Origin: Oscillospiraceae bacterium
Lineage (GTDB): Bacteria > Bacillota > Clostridia > Oscillospirales > Ruminococcaceae
Length of the DNA stretch: 12,267 nucleotides
NCBI GenBank assembly: GCA_015067125.1
Contig: SVNB01000052.1
Location: forward strand, 1-12,267
Direction of reading: 5' to 3'
In this document: in pieces, positions 7,113 through 12,267 of the stretch
How positions within the stretch are numbered: position 1 is the stretch's first letter
Layout: every line of letters begins with the position of its first letter
Notes under the pieces: model-generated
Seen by the model: the letters and a program-made list of their open reading frames with translations, nothing else
Databases searched by the model: none
What the model was told of the DNA's origin: nothing
Translations under genes and position numbers: made by a program

Positions 7113-8144
7113 ATGAAAAAATTCAGAATTCTGGCTTTTGCCCTTATATTTGCGTTTATCTTTACCGGATGCAGCGCAAGCTCGAAGGAACTTTCTTCAA
7201 ATTTCAAAGAGGATATTTTTTATGACTATGACGGCGCATTTGTTGAAGAATGGGCACAGGAATCTGTGGAAGAACCCGGCGCAATGCCTGTTACCGATTC
7301 CGTAATCGATAAAAGCAGTGCTTCCTCTGCGGAAGACTTTAACCCGCAGGGCAGAAAACTTATCCGCACCTTTAACCTTGATGTGGAAACCCTTGAATTT
7401 GATGATTTTGTCGCCGCCGTTAAAAAAGAGGTTTCTGCTTTGGGCGGATACCTTGAAAGTTCCGGCGTAAGCGGAAATTCCTATAACTATACTTCCAGCC
7501 GCAGCGCGGATTTTGTGTGCAGAATCCCCTCTGATAAAGTTGATGAATTTGTAAACACCGTCGGCGGTCTTGGCAACGTAACCCACAGTTATGAAGACGC
7601 AAAGGATATTACCCTTTCTTACGTTGATACCGAAGCAAGAATAAAATCACTGCAGACCGAATACGATCAGCTTTTGGAGCTTCTGTCGGAAGCCGAAAAC
7701 ATAGATACCATCATTCTTTTGCAGCAGCGCCTTACCGAAGTCCGCTATCAGCTGGAAAGTTACCAAAGCCAGCTGCGCACCTATGATAACCTTGTGGATT
7801 ACAGCACCGTTAACCTTAACGTATATGAAGTAAAACGCGTAACTTCTCCGGAACCGGAAAGCGTATGGCAGCGCATAGGCAACGATTTCGGCGATAACGT
7901 ATATGATATCTGGGTTGGAGCAGAGGACTTTTTTGTATGGTTCGTGGCAAATATCCCCTATTTTATCATCTGGGCGATAATTATTGCGGTTATTCTTGTT
8001 GTGCTTAATCTTGTGTTTAAAAACAATCCGCACATTCAGGAACGCAGAGCCGCAAAAAAAGCCAGAAAAGAGTATAAAAAAGCCCAAAAGCTTGCAAATA
8101 AAAACCATTCTGACAAGGAACCCGAAAATCCCGAAGAAAAATAA
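7113..8144 (+). CDS. DUF4349 lipoprotein with C-terminal membrane span
   Basis: The 343-residue protein begins with a lipoprotein signal (MKKFRI, hydrophobic run, FTGC with lipidated Cys C20). After an acidic linker (about 21-80), the DUF4349 region runs from about 82 to 303: a beta-rich start (IRTFNLDVETLEFDDF, GGYLESSG), a SRSADFVCRIPSDKVDEF segment, a heptad-rich coiled coil at about 172-225, and a membrane span at about 281-302. The C-terminus is a strongly basic, then mixed-charge tail (308-343), presumably cytoplasmic. It is therefore tethered at both ends. The role of DUF4349 is not established, although it is widespread in bacterial envelopes. AAGGAGG stands nine bases before the ATG. 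The gene follows the YfhO gene by 58 bases with only a weak ATTTTGT/ACAAAAT hairpin between, and precedes the small lipoprotein gene by 14 bases. Confidence 0.88.
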   Translation: MKKFRILAFALIFAFIFTGCSASSKELSSNFKEDIFYDYDGAFVEEWAQESVEEPGAMPVTDSVIDKSSASSAEDFNPQGRKLIRTFNLDVETLEFDDFVAAVKKEVSALGGYLESSGVSGNSYNYTSSRSADFVCRIPSDKVDEFVNTVGGLGNVTHSYEDAKDITLSYVDTEARIKSLQTEYDQLLELLSEAENIDTIILLQQRLTEVRYQLESYQSQLRTYDNLVDYSTVNLNVYEVKRVTSPEPESVWQRIGNDFGDNVYDIWVGAEDFFVWFVANIPYFIIWAIIIAVILVVLNLVFKNNPHIQERRAAKKARKEYKKAQKLANKNHSDKEPENPEEK

Positions 8145-8158
8145 AAGGCGGTGAAAAT

Positions 8159-8515
8159 ATGAAAAAACTGTTTTCTTTGCTCATTGTTTTTACTGTTCTT
8201 TTCTGTTCCTGCCAAAGTGCAGAAAAACAAGAATGTTCCTGCATCGGGCACCCGGCAATGCTTTATAACGGAATCCATTATATAAACCCGGATATGCCTG
8301 TAACCGAACTTCCGGAAGGATACGAATATGCCGGAACGGTTTCTGAAGAAATGGGTCACAAAACCGGCAATAAGGATATTCCCTTTTACACCAAAGACGG
8401 CTCCGATGATTTTTATACCTATCAGATGACCGGAACATACATCGGCGGCAATATGATAGATAACACCAAACAGGCTTTTCACTATATTCAGTGGATACCG
8501 ATTGATGAAGAATGA
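8159..8515 (+). CDS. Small hypothetical lipoprotein
   Basis: This 118-residue protein has a short lipoprotein signal: MKK, hydrophobic residues 4-15, then CSC, with C18 (preceded by Ser) the most likely lipidated residue and C16 a less likely alternative. Two further Cys (in ECSC at about 25-27) follow close to the membrane anchor. The mature part includes PAMLYNGIHYI, PEGYEYAGTV and the aromatic C-terminus HYIQWIPID, a pattern seen in small clostridial lipoproteins of unknown function. It starts 14 bases after the DUF4349 gene, with AGGCGGTG as ribosome binding site, so is the last gene of the YfhO unit. A strong terminator lies 19 bases beyond its stop. I cannot assign an activity. Confidence 0.82.
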   Translation: MKKLFSLLIVFTVLFCSCQSAEKQECSCIGHPAMLYNGIHYINPDMPVTELPEGYEYAGTVSEEMGHKTGNKDIPFYTKDGSDDFYTYQMTGTYIGGNMIDNTKQAFHYIQWIPIDEE

Positions 8516-8534
8516 AATATAAATCGCAGCAAGC

Positions 8535-8574
8535 AAAAATCCCGTGCCCGAAAAAAATCGGGCACGGGATTTTT
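8535..8574. terminator. Strong bidirectional intrinsic terminator
   Basis: A perfect 17-bp stem (arms 8535-8551 and 8558-8574) with GC-rich core CCCGTGCCCG closes a six-A loop and has A/T runs on both flanks. It ends the plus-strand envelope unit and lies just past the stop of the minus-strand GNAT gene at 8590, so it can work on both strands. Confidence 0.92.
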
Positions 8575-8589
8575 CTTTTATGCATAAGT

Positions 8590-9021
8590 TTAAAGTTCTT
8601 TTCCCATATAAATTACGCCGCGGCTGCGGTGGAAACCGCGCTTTTTATAAAACTCTTCGTCTTCCAGATTCGTCATAAGCACCGTTTCGCGAATACCCAT
8701 ACTTTTAAGGCAGCGTTCAAATTCCGCAAGAAGTTCTGTTCCGATGCCTTTTCCGCGAAGTTCGTTTTTTACGCAGAATTCCTTTATATTAAAAATCACT
8801 CCGTCAAAATACTGTTCGGATTCTCCCATGATCATGCCGGTAATGCCGCTTTCATCAAAAGAAAGCAGACCAAAAAATCCTCCGTTCTGCGCCATCTGCA
8901 AAAGGCGTTTTTCCGCGGTTTCGTGGGTCCATTTATCATACCACGGGTCGGAATTAAAAGTTTCTGCATATATTTTAGCAAGTGCCGGAACGTCTTCGGC
9001 GGTAATTTTTCTGTAATCCAT
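8590..9021 (-). CDS. GNAT-family N-acetyltransferase
   Basis: The 143-residue single-domain protein should use acetyl-CoA to acetylate an unidentified amine. Motif A is clear: FCVKNELRGKGIGTELL (82-98), with the RGKGIG pyrophosphate-binding loop at 89-94. The C-terminal EEFYKKRGFHRSRGVIYMGK shows the usual FYxxxGF element before the last strand. The N-terminal ITAEDVPALAKIYAETF is the typical first helix. It sits 33 bases after the DUF4830 gene on the same strand, probably cotranscribed. The ribosome binding site is weak (GGGG about seven bases from the ATG). The substrate cannot be predicted; small metabolite or protein N-terminus are both possible. Confidence 0.88.
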   Translation of the reverse strand: MDYRKITAEDVPALAKIYAETFNSDPWYDKWTHETAEKRLLQMAQNGGFFGLLSFDESGITGMIMGESEQYFDGVIFNIKEFCVKNELRGKGIGTELLAEFERCLKSMGIRETVLMTNLEDEEFYKKRGFHRSRGVIYMGKEL

Positions 9022-9054
9022 TTTATTCCCCGTTCTTTTTTTATTTATTTTATA

Positions 9055-9522
9055 TTAGCCGATATTTTGATTTCCGTCAACCGGTTTTTGCCATCCTTCC
9101 GTATAAGAAGCAACATCTGCCGCTATTATTTTTTCGTCGCAGACATAAAGCGCTGCGTAAACTTCTTCTGTTCCTTTTACCGGATAAACATAGCGCACCG
9201 CCTTTTTTCCAAGATAGGAAGAAATATCATACCCGGCAGCTTTTTGTTTTTCACAATATTCTTTAAAAACGGCATCGTTTTTCGGAAGAAGCACTTCTTC
9301 CACAGAAGAAGGCTCCGGGGCGGTTTCCACGCCTTTTAAAGCAAGGTATTCCCTTCTCTCCTCGTTATTCGTCACCCGCCGGGAAATGGATTCTGCGGCC
9401 TCTTCCGGTCCTTTACCCGCAAAGAAAAGTATCGTTCCTATTATCAGTGCAAGAATAACGCAGATTGTTCCGAGAATTTTTGTTTTTGTTGTTTTAACGG
9501 AAGCAGTAAGCAAAAAAATCAT
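9055..9522 (-). CDS. DUF4830 single-span membrane protein
   Basis: With the ATG at 9522 the protein has 155 residues: a short N-terminus MIFLLTASVKTTKTK, one membrane span (about 16-36), and an extracytoplasmic domain with EERREYLALKGVE, a PEPSSVEEVLLP segment, YDISSYLGKKAVRYVYPV and VYAALYVCDEKIIAADV, the pattern of the clostridial DUF4830 family. Its function is not known. The frame is open to 9666, but the extra residues overlap the terminator of the upstream EF-G-like gene and cannot be coding. The start is uncertain: GGAG directly abuts the ATG, whereas it is nine bases from a TTG at 9513, three codons further in. A TATAAT at 9538-9543 means the leader would be only about 8-17 bases. GNAT follows 33 bases downstream. 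Confidence 0.8.
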   Translation of the reverse strand: MIFLLTASVKTTKTKILGTICVILALIIGTILFFAGKGPEEAAESISRRVTNNEERREYLALKGVETAPEPSSVEEVLLPKNDAVFKEYCEKQKAAGYDISSYLGKKAVRYVYPVKGTEEVYAALYVCDEKIIAADVASYTEGWQKPVDGNQNIG

Positions 9523-9537
9523 CTCCAAAAGCAAAGT

Positions 9538-9543
9538 ATTATA
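9538..9543 (-). promoter_or_regulatory. Candidate -10 for the DUF4830-GNAT unit
   Basis: A perfect TATAAT on the minus strand lies 15 bases upstream of the ATG at 9522. The -35 position 17 bases upstream reads GTGCCG, a poor match, and lies next to a small CGGC/GCCG hairpin (about 9547-9558). The unit needs its own promoter because a strong terminator precedes it. Confidence 0.4.
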
Positions 9544-9592
9544 ACGCGGCATACGCCGTGCGGCACCTTTCCCTAAAAGAAAAGGCAAATAA

Positions 9593-9624
9593 AAAAGCCC
9601 CGTCAATATTATGACGGGGCTTTT
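9593..9624 (-). terminator. Intrinsic terminator of the EF-G-like gene
   Basis: Arms AAAAGCCCCGTCA (9593-9605) and TGACGGGGCTTTT (9612-9624) form a perfect 13-bp stem with a six-base loop, followed on the minus strand by a run of T. It begins 17 bases after the stop codon at 9642. Confidence 0.92.
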
Positions 9625-9641
9625 GGAGTTATTCTGAAAAA

Positions 9642-11714
9642 TTATTCTTTTTCTTCGGTCATCCACTGTTTTGCTTCTTCGATTACAGCCTGTTTAAGGG
9701 TTTCGTCACGAAGTTCTTCATAGTGGTCGAATGCGAAGGTGAAGGAACCTCTGCCCTGGGTAGAGGAACGGAGAGAAGTGGTAAAGTCGTGCATTTCGCT
9801 CATAGGAACTTCTGCTTCGACTTCGGAATAACCGTCTTCGCCTTCAACAGGGTTCATACCAAGAACACGGCCGCGGCGTTTGTTAACGTCGCCGATGATA
9901 TCGCCGGTGTTGGAATCCGGAACAACAACTTTAAGAGAGCCGATAGGTTCGAGGATTGCGGGACCTGCCTGGGGAATACCTGCTTTATAAGCAAGTCTTG
10001 CTGCCATCTGGAAGGACATATCGTTGGAGTCAACGGGGTGATAGGAACCATCAACAAGTCTGCCAAGAACGCCAACCATCGGGTAACCTGCAAGCATACC
10101 GACTTTGCAAGCTTCGCGAAGGCCTTTTTCTACTGCGGGGAAGAAGTTTCTCGGAACAGAACCGCCGAATACTGCTTCTTCGAATACCATTTCTTCGGAT
10201 TCGGTAGGCTCGAACTCGATCCAAACGTCACCATACTGGCCATGACCGCCGGACTGTTTTTTGTGTTTACCCTGAACTTTGACCTTTTTACGAATGGTTT
10301 CGCGATAAGGTACACGGGGTTTTTCAAGGCCAAGCTCTACGCCGAATTTGGATTTAAGCTTGGAGCAGATTACGTCAAGATGCTGTTCGCCAAGGCCGGC
10401 AAGGATCTGCTGTTTGGTTTCTGCGTTGTTTTCATAAGCAACGGTTGCATCTTCTTCCATAATTCTTGCGATTGCGCCTGCAATCTTGGAATCATCGGTT
10501 TTGCCCTTGGGATACATTGCCATTCTGAGGCATGCATAGGGGAAATCGGTTTTTTTGCAGGAAACTACACGTTTGGGATCGCAAAGGGTATCGCCGGTCT
10601 GTGCTTCTGCAAGTTTGGTGATGGCGCAGATATCGCCGGCGCCTACTGCTTCGGTGGGTTCCTGGGTTTTGCCGTGCATAATAACAAGTTTGCCAAGACG
10701 TTCGGGATTTCCGGTTCTGGAGTTGGTAACGGCAGAGGTGGAAGTAAGAACGCCGGAAACAACTTTAACATAAGAAAGTTTGCCTACGAACGGGTCTGCA
10801 ACGGTTTTGAAAACGTATGCTGCAAGAGGTTCGTCATCGGAGCAGGTAAGTTTAACTTCTTTGCCGTCTGCATCTGCTGCAACTTCGGAAGCAACTTCTT
10901 CTGCGGAGGGGAAGATTTTTTTAAATTCGTGAAGAAGCATTTCGATGCCGCGAAGGGTTACGGAGTCGCCGCAATATACGGGAGCGATGATACCGGCTGC
11001 AACGCCTTCTTCAAATCCGCGGAAACGTTCTTCTTCGGTAAATTCTTCACCTTCAAAGAATTTTTCCATAAGATCGTCATCAGCTTCTGCGATTGCTTCG
11101 TTGATTGCGTCTTCAAGTTCTTCGATGATCGGGTCATCGGGAAGATCAACTTTGGTGCTCTTGCCTTTTGCATCAAAAGTAAATGCTTTTTTGGTAATAA
11201 GGTCAACGTAAACGTCGCCGATCGGAATTACTGCGGGGCAGACTGCGGTTCCGAATTTTTCTTTAAGAGCTTCGAGAACTTTGTTGAAGTCTGCGTTTTC
11301 AAGATCCATTTTGGAAATATAGAATGCTTTTGCTTTTTTCTGTGCGGTTGCAAGTTTCCAGGCTTTTTCGGTACCAACAAGAACGCCGGATTTTGCGGAA
11401 AGAGTGATGATGACAGCGTCTGCTGCACGAACACCTTCGTGGAAGCCGCCGGCAAAGTCGAAAAGTCCGGGAGTATCGATAAGGTTTACTTTAACGCCGT
11501 CGTACTCAAAAGGAGCTACTGCGGAGCTTACGGAAATTTTACGTTTGGTTTCTTCGGGGTCGAAGTCGCAGACGGTGTTTCCTTCGGTTACGGAACCAAG
11601 TCTGTCGGTTGCTCCGGCCATAAAGAGCAGTGCTTCTGCAAGGCTGGTTTTGCCGTCGCCGCCGTGACCTGCCAGTGCGATATTTCTGATGTCTTTTGCT
11701 TTGTACTGTTTCAA
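9642..11714 (-). CDS. EF-G-like translational GTPase (EF-G2/FusA paralog)
   Basis: This 690-residue protein has all five EF-G domains. G1 is GHGGDGKT (16-23), G3 DTPG (80-83), G4 SKMD (134-137) in place of NKMD. GLGEQHLDV (440-448) falls in domain III and QSGGHGQYGDV (487-497) in domain IV. It differs from canonical EF-G: the G1 loop is GHGGDGKTS instead of AHIDAGKTT, the RGITI switch I motif is absent (ETKRKISVSS stands there), and the DTPGH catalytic His is replaced by Leu (DTPGLFDF, L84). These traits mark the EF-G2-like branch, whose role is less clear than ribosomal translocation; another canonical fusA is expected elsewhere. The start is TTG at 11714 with AAAGGGG about ten bases upstream. 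It appears monocistronic, with its own promoter and terminator. Acidic, highly biased codon use suggests good expression. Confidence 0.9.
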   Translation of the reverse strand: MKQYKAKDIRNIALAGHGGDGKTSLAEALLFMAGATDRLGSVTEGNTVCDFDPEETKRKISVSSAVAPFEYDGVKVNLIDTPGLFDFAGGFHEGVRAADAVIITLSAKSGVLVGTEKAWKLATAQKKAKAFYISKMDLENADFNKVLEALKEKFGTAVCPAVIPIGDVYVDLITKKAFTFDAKGKSTKVDLPDDPIIEELEDAINEAIAEADDDLMEKFFEGEEFTEEERFRGFEEGVAAGIIAPVYCGDSVTLRGIEMLLHEFKKIFPSAEEVASEVAADADGKEVKLTCSDDEPLAAYVFKTVADPFVGKLSYVKVVSGVLTSTSAVTNSRTGNPERLGKLVIMHGKTQEPTEAVGAGDICAITKLAEAQTGDTLCDPKRVVSCKKTDFPYACLRMAMYPKGKTDDSKIAGAIARIMEEDATVAYENNAETKQQILAGLGEQHLDVICSKLKSKFGVELGLEKPRVPYRETIRKKVKVQGKHKKQSGGHGQYGDVWIEFEPTESEEMVFEEAVFGGSVPRNFFPAVEKGLREACKVGMLAGYPMVGVLGRLVDGSYHPVDSNDMSFQMAARLAYKAGIPQAGPAILEPIGSLKVVVPDSNTGDIIGDVNKRRGRVLGMNPVEGEDGYSEVEAEVPMSEMHDFTTSLRSSTQGRGSFTFAFDHYEELRDETLKQAVIEEAKQWMTEEKE

Positions 11715-11752
11715 AGTTGTTAATCCCCTTTCACAATGTGTCGTACAACGCT

Positions 11753-11782
11753 ATTATAACAAAATATCAATATAATTTGCAA
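11753..11782 (-). promoter_or_regulatory. Promoter of the EF-G-like gene
   Basis: On the minus strand TTGCAA (11777-11782) and TATAAT (11753-11758) are 18 bases apart. The -35 box is embedded in a perfect inverted repeat, AATTTG/CAAATT (11774-11788). The leader holds an imperfect palindrome GTCGTACAAC (plus strand, about 11740-11749). Confidence 0.5.
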
Positions 11783-11902
11783 CAAATTCGGGTAAAAAAG
11801 TTACTATTAATATAGAAGTTTTATTCAAAATACAAAAAAATTGTAAAAATACGCAAAAAAGGCTTCAAAAACTTACCTGTGTTTTTATTATTTTAACTTT
11901 TA

Positions 11903-11908
11903 TATAAT
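11903..11908 (+). promoter_or_regulatory. Candidate -10 for the XRE regulator gene
   Basis: TATAAT lies 18 bases before the ATG at 11927. No good -35 is visible at the usual distance. The rest of the 212-base non-coding stretch 11715-11926 is AT-rich and holds the divergent EF-G promoter but no further gene that I can see. Confidence 0.3.
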
Positions 11909-11926
11909 ATTTAAGAGGTGAAAACT

Positions 11927-12121
11927 ATGCTTACCATGCTTAAAAAATTAAGAAAACAGAAAAAACTTACCCAGCGCGAACTTGCCGATGCTTTACATAT
12001 TTCCCAAACTTCCGTAAGCAAATACGAACGTGGCGAATCCGAACCGGATATTGCCATGCTTATAGAAATGTCCGATTATTTCGGAATCACCATTGATGAA
12101 TTCATCCGCGGCGAAAAATAA
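11927..12121 (+). CDS. Small XRE-family (Cro/CI-type) transcriptional regulator
   Basis: The 64-residue protein is little more than a DNA-binding domain: LTQRELADALHISQTSVSKYERG (14-36) is a clear helix-turn-helix of the XRE family, followed by EPDIAMLIEMSDYFGITIDEFI, the standard last helices. No ligand or dimerisation domain is attached. A GTG at 11918 is in frame, but it overlaps the AGAGGTG ribosome binding site, so the ATG at 11927, eight bases beyond AGAGG, is the likely start. The gene is divergent from the EF-G-like gene and convergent with a partial gene starting beyond the window; 16 bases separate their stops. Its target is unknown; autoregulation or control of the divergent promoter would be usual for such regulators. 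Confidence 0.88.
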   Translation: MLTMLKKLRKQKKLTQRELADALHISQTSVSKYERGESEPDIAMLIEMSDYFGITIDEFIRGEK

Positions 12122-12137
12122 TTTTTGCTTAAAAAGA

Positions 12138-12267
12138 TTAAAGCGTTTTTTCCCAACCTTCAGAACAAAAATCACAGGGCGGAATTTCCGGCATAAAATA
12201 TGCGCCCGGTTTCTGCAAAAAAGCCGCGCGCATGGCACAGACCAAAAGCTGCGCGGTAAAAGCGGGG
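12138..12267 (-). CDS. C-terminal end of an unidentified protein, cut by the window edge
   Basis: A minus-strand frame is open from the window edge to a TAA at 12138-12140, giving 42 residues that include AQLLVCAMRAAFLQKPG, YFMPEIPPCDFC and the C-terminus GWEKTL. The mix of residues, codon use like that of its neighbours, and a stop placed 16 bases from the convergent XRE stop all suggest a real gene end. The helix followed by a Pro-rich segment resembles C-termini of some dehydrogenase-type enzymes, but this is too little to assign a family. Confidence 0.5.
   Translation of the reverse strand, partial: PAFTAQLLVCAMRAAFLQKPGAYFMPEIPPCDFCSEGWEKTL

Noticed and set aside
5834..7207. Minus-strand open frame of 457 codons opposite the YfhO gene
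   Set aside because: It covers the YfhO C-terminal half, reads as Phe/Lys/Arg/Ile-rich sequence with no recognisable domain, and has no ribosome binding site. It is open because the real gene's codon use rarely gives reverse-complement stops.
8512..9339. Plus-strand open frame of 275 codons across the terminator and the GNAT gene
   Set aside because: It runs through a perfect terminator hairpin and is antisense to GNAT and DUF4830; translation is Phe/Arg/Lys/Ile-rich without family features.
9523..9666. N-terminal extension of the DUF4830 protein
   Set aside because: It would overlap the EF-G stop codon, its terminator hairpin and the promoter-like TATAAT; it is only the frame being open.
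9723..11723. Plus-strand open frame of 666 codons opposite the EF-G-like gene
   Set aside because: Low-complexity Phe/Gly/Cys/Asn-rich translation typical of the antisense of a highly biased coding sequence; the EF-G match on the other strand is unmistakable.
1..12267. CRISPR array, tRNA, rRNA, transposase or defence-system genes
   Set aside because: No regularly spaced repeats, no tRNA-like cloverleaf and no such protein motifs were seen on either strand.

Overview
The window looks like a chromosomal segment from a Gram-positive, low-to-middle GC member of the Clostridia, most like an uncultured gut Oscillospiraceae/Ruminococcaceae-type organism. This is inferred from family content (clostridial-type pyridoxamine kinase, DUF4349 and DUF4830 membrane proteins, Cys-rich repeats in a secreted esterase, YfhO membrane protein, EF-G-like paralog), strong AGGAGG-type ribosome binding sites, several TTG starts and hairpin-plus-U terminators. 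I see no tRNA, rRNA, CRISPR array, transposase or phage gene.

Layout. 34-60 is a hairpin. 63-2471 (minus) is a large secreted protein with an N-terminal SGNH/sialate-O-acetylesterase-like domain, three Cys-rich repeats and a C-terminal DUF4886 domain that ends early. 2508-3371 (minus) is a pyridoxal/pyridoxamine kinase just upstream, probably cotranscribed. 3488-3667 (plus) is a tiny Ala/Arg-rich membrane protein whose stop codon overlaps that of the convergent 5'-deoxynucleotidase gene yfbR (3664-4248, minus). Upstream of yfbR lie a near-consensus Gram-positive LexA box (4300-4313) and a 110-bp nested inverted repeat (4323-4432).

4538-8515 (plus) is a well-delimited cell-envelope transcription unit: a YfhO-family polytopic membrane protein, a DUF4349 lipoprotein with a C-terminal membrane anchor, and a small lipoprotein, closed by a perfect 17-bp stem terminator (8535-8574) that also serves the opposing minus-strand unit DUF4830 protein -> GNAT acetyltransferase (9522-8590). 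A second strong terminator (9593-9624) ends the minus-strand gene for an EF-G-like GTPase (9642-11714). Divergent from it is a 64-aa XRE-type regulator (11927-12121). The last 130 bases hold the C-terminal end of an unidentified minus-strand gene cut by the window edge.

The genes are mostly housekeeping or envelope functions and do not form one obvious new system. The most interesting signals are the likely SOS operator in front of yfbR (linking DNA damage to deoxynucleotide turnover), the nested inverted repeat beside it, the truncated second domain of the secreted esterase, and the EF-G paralog lacking the usual catalytic histidine.
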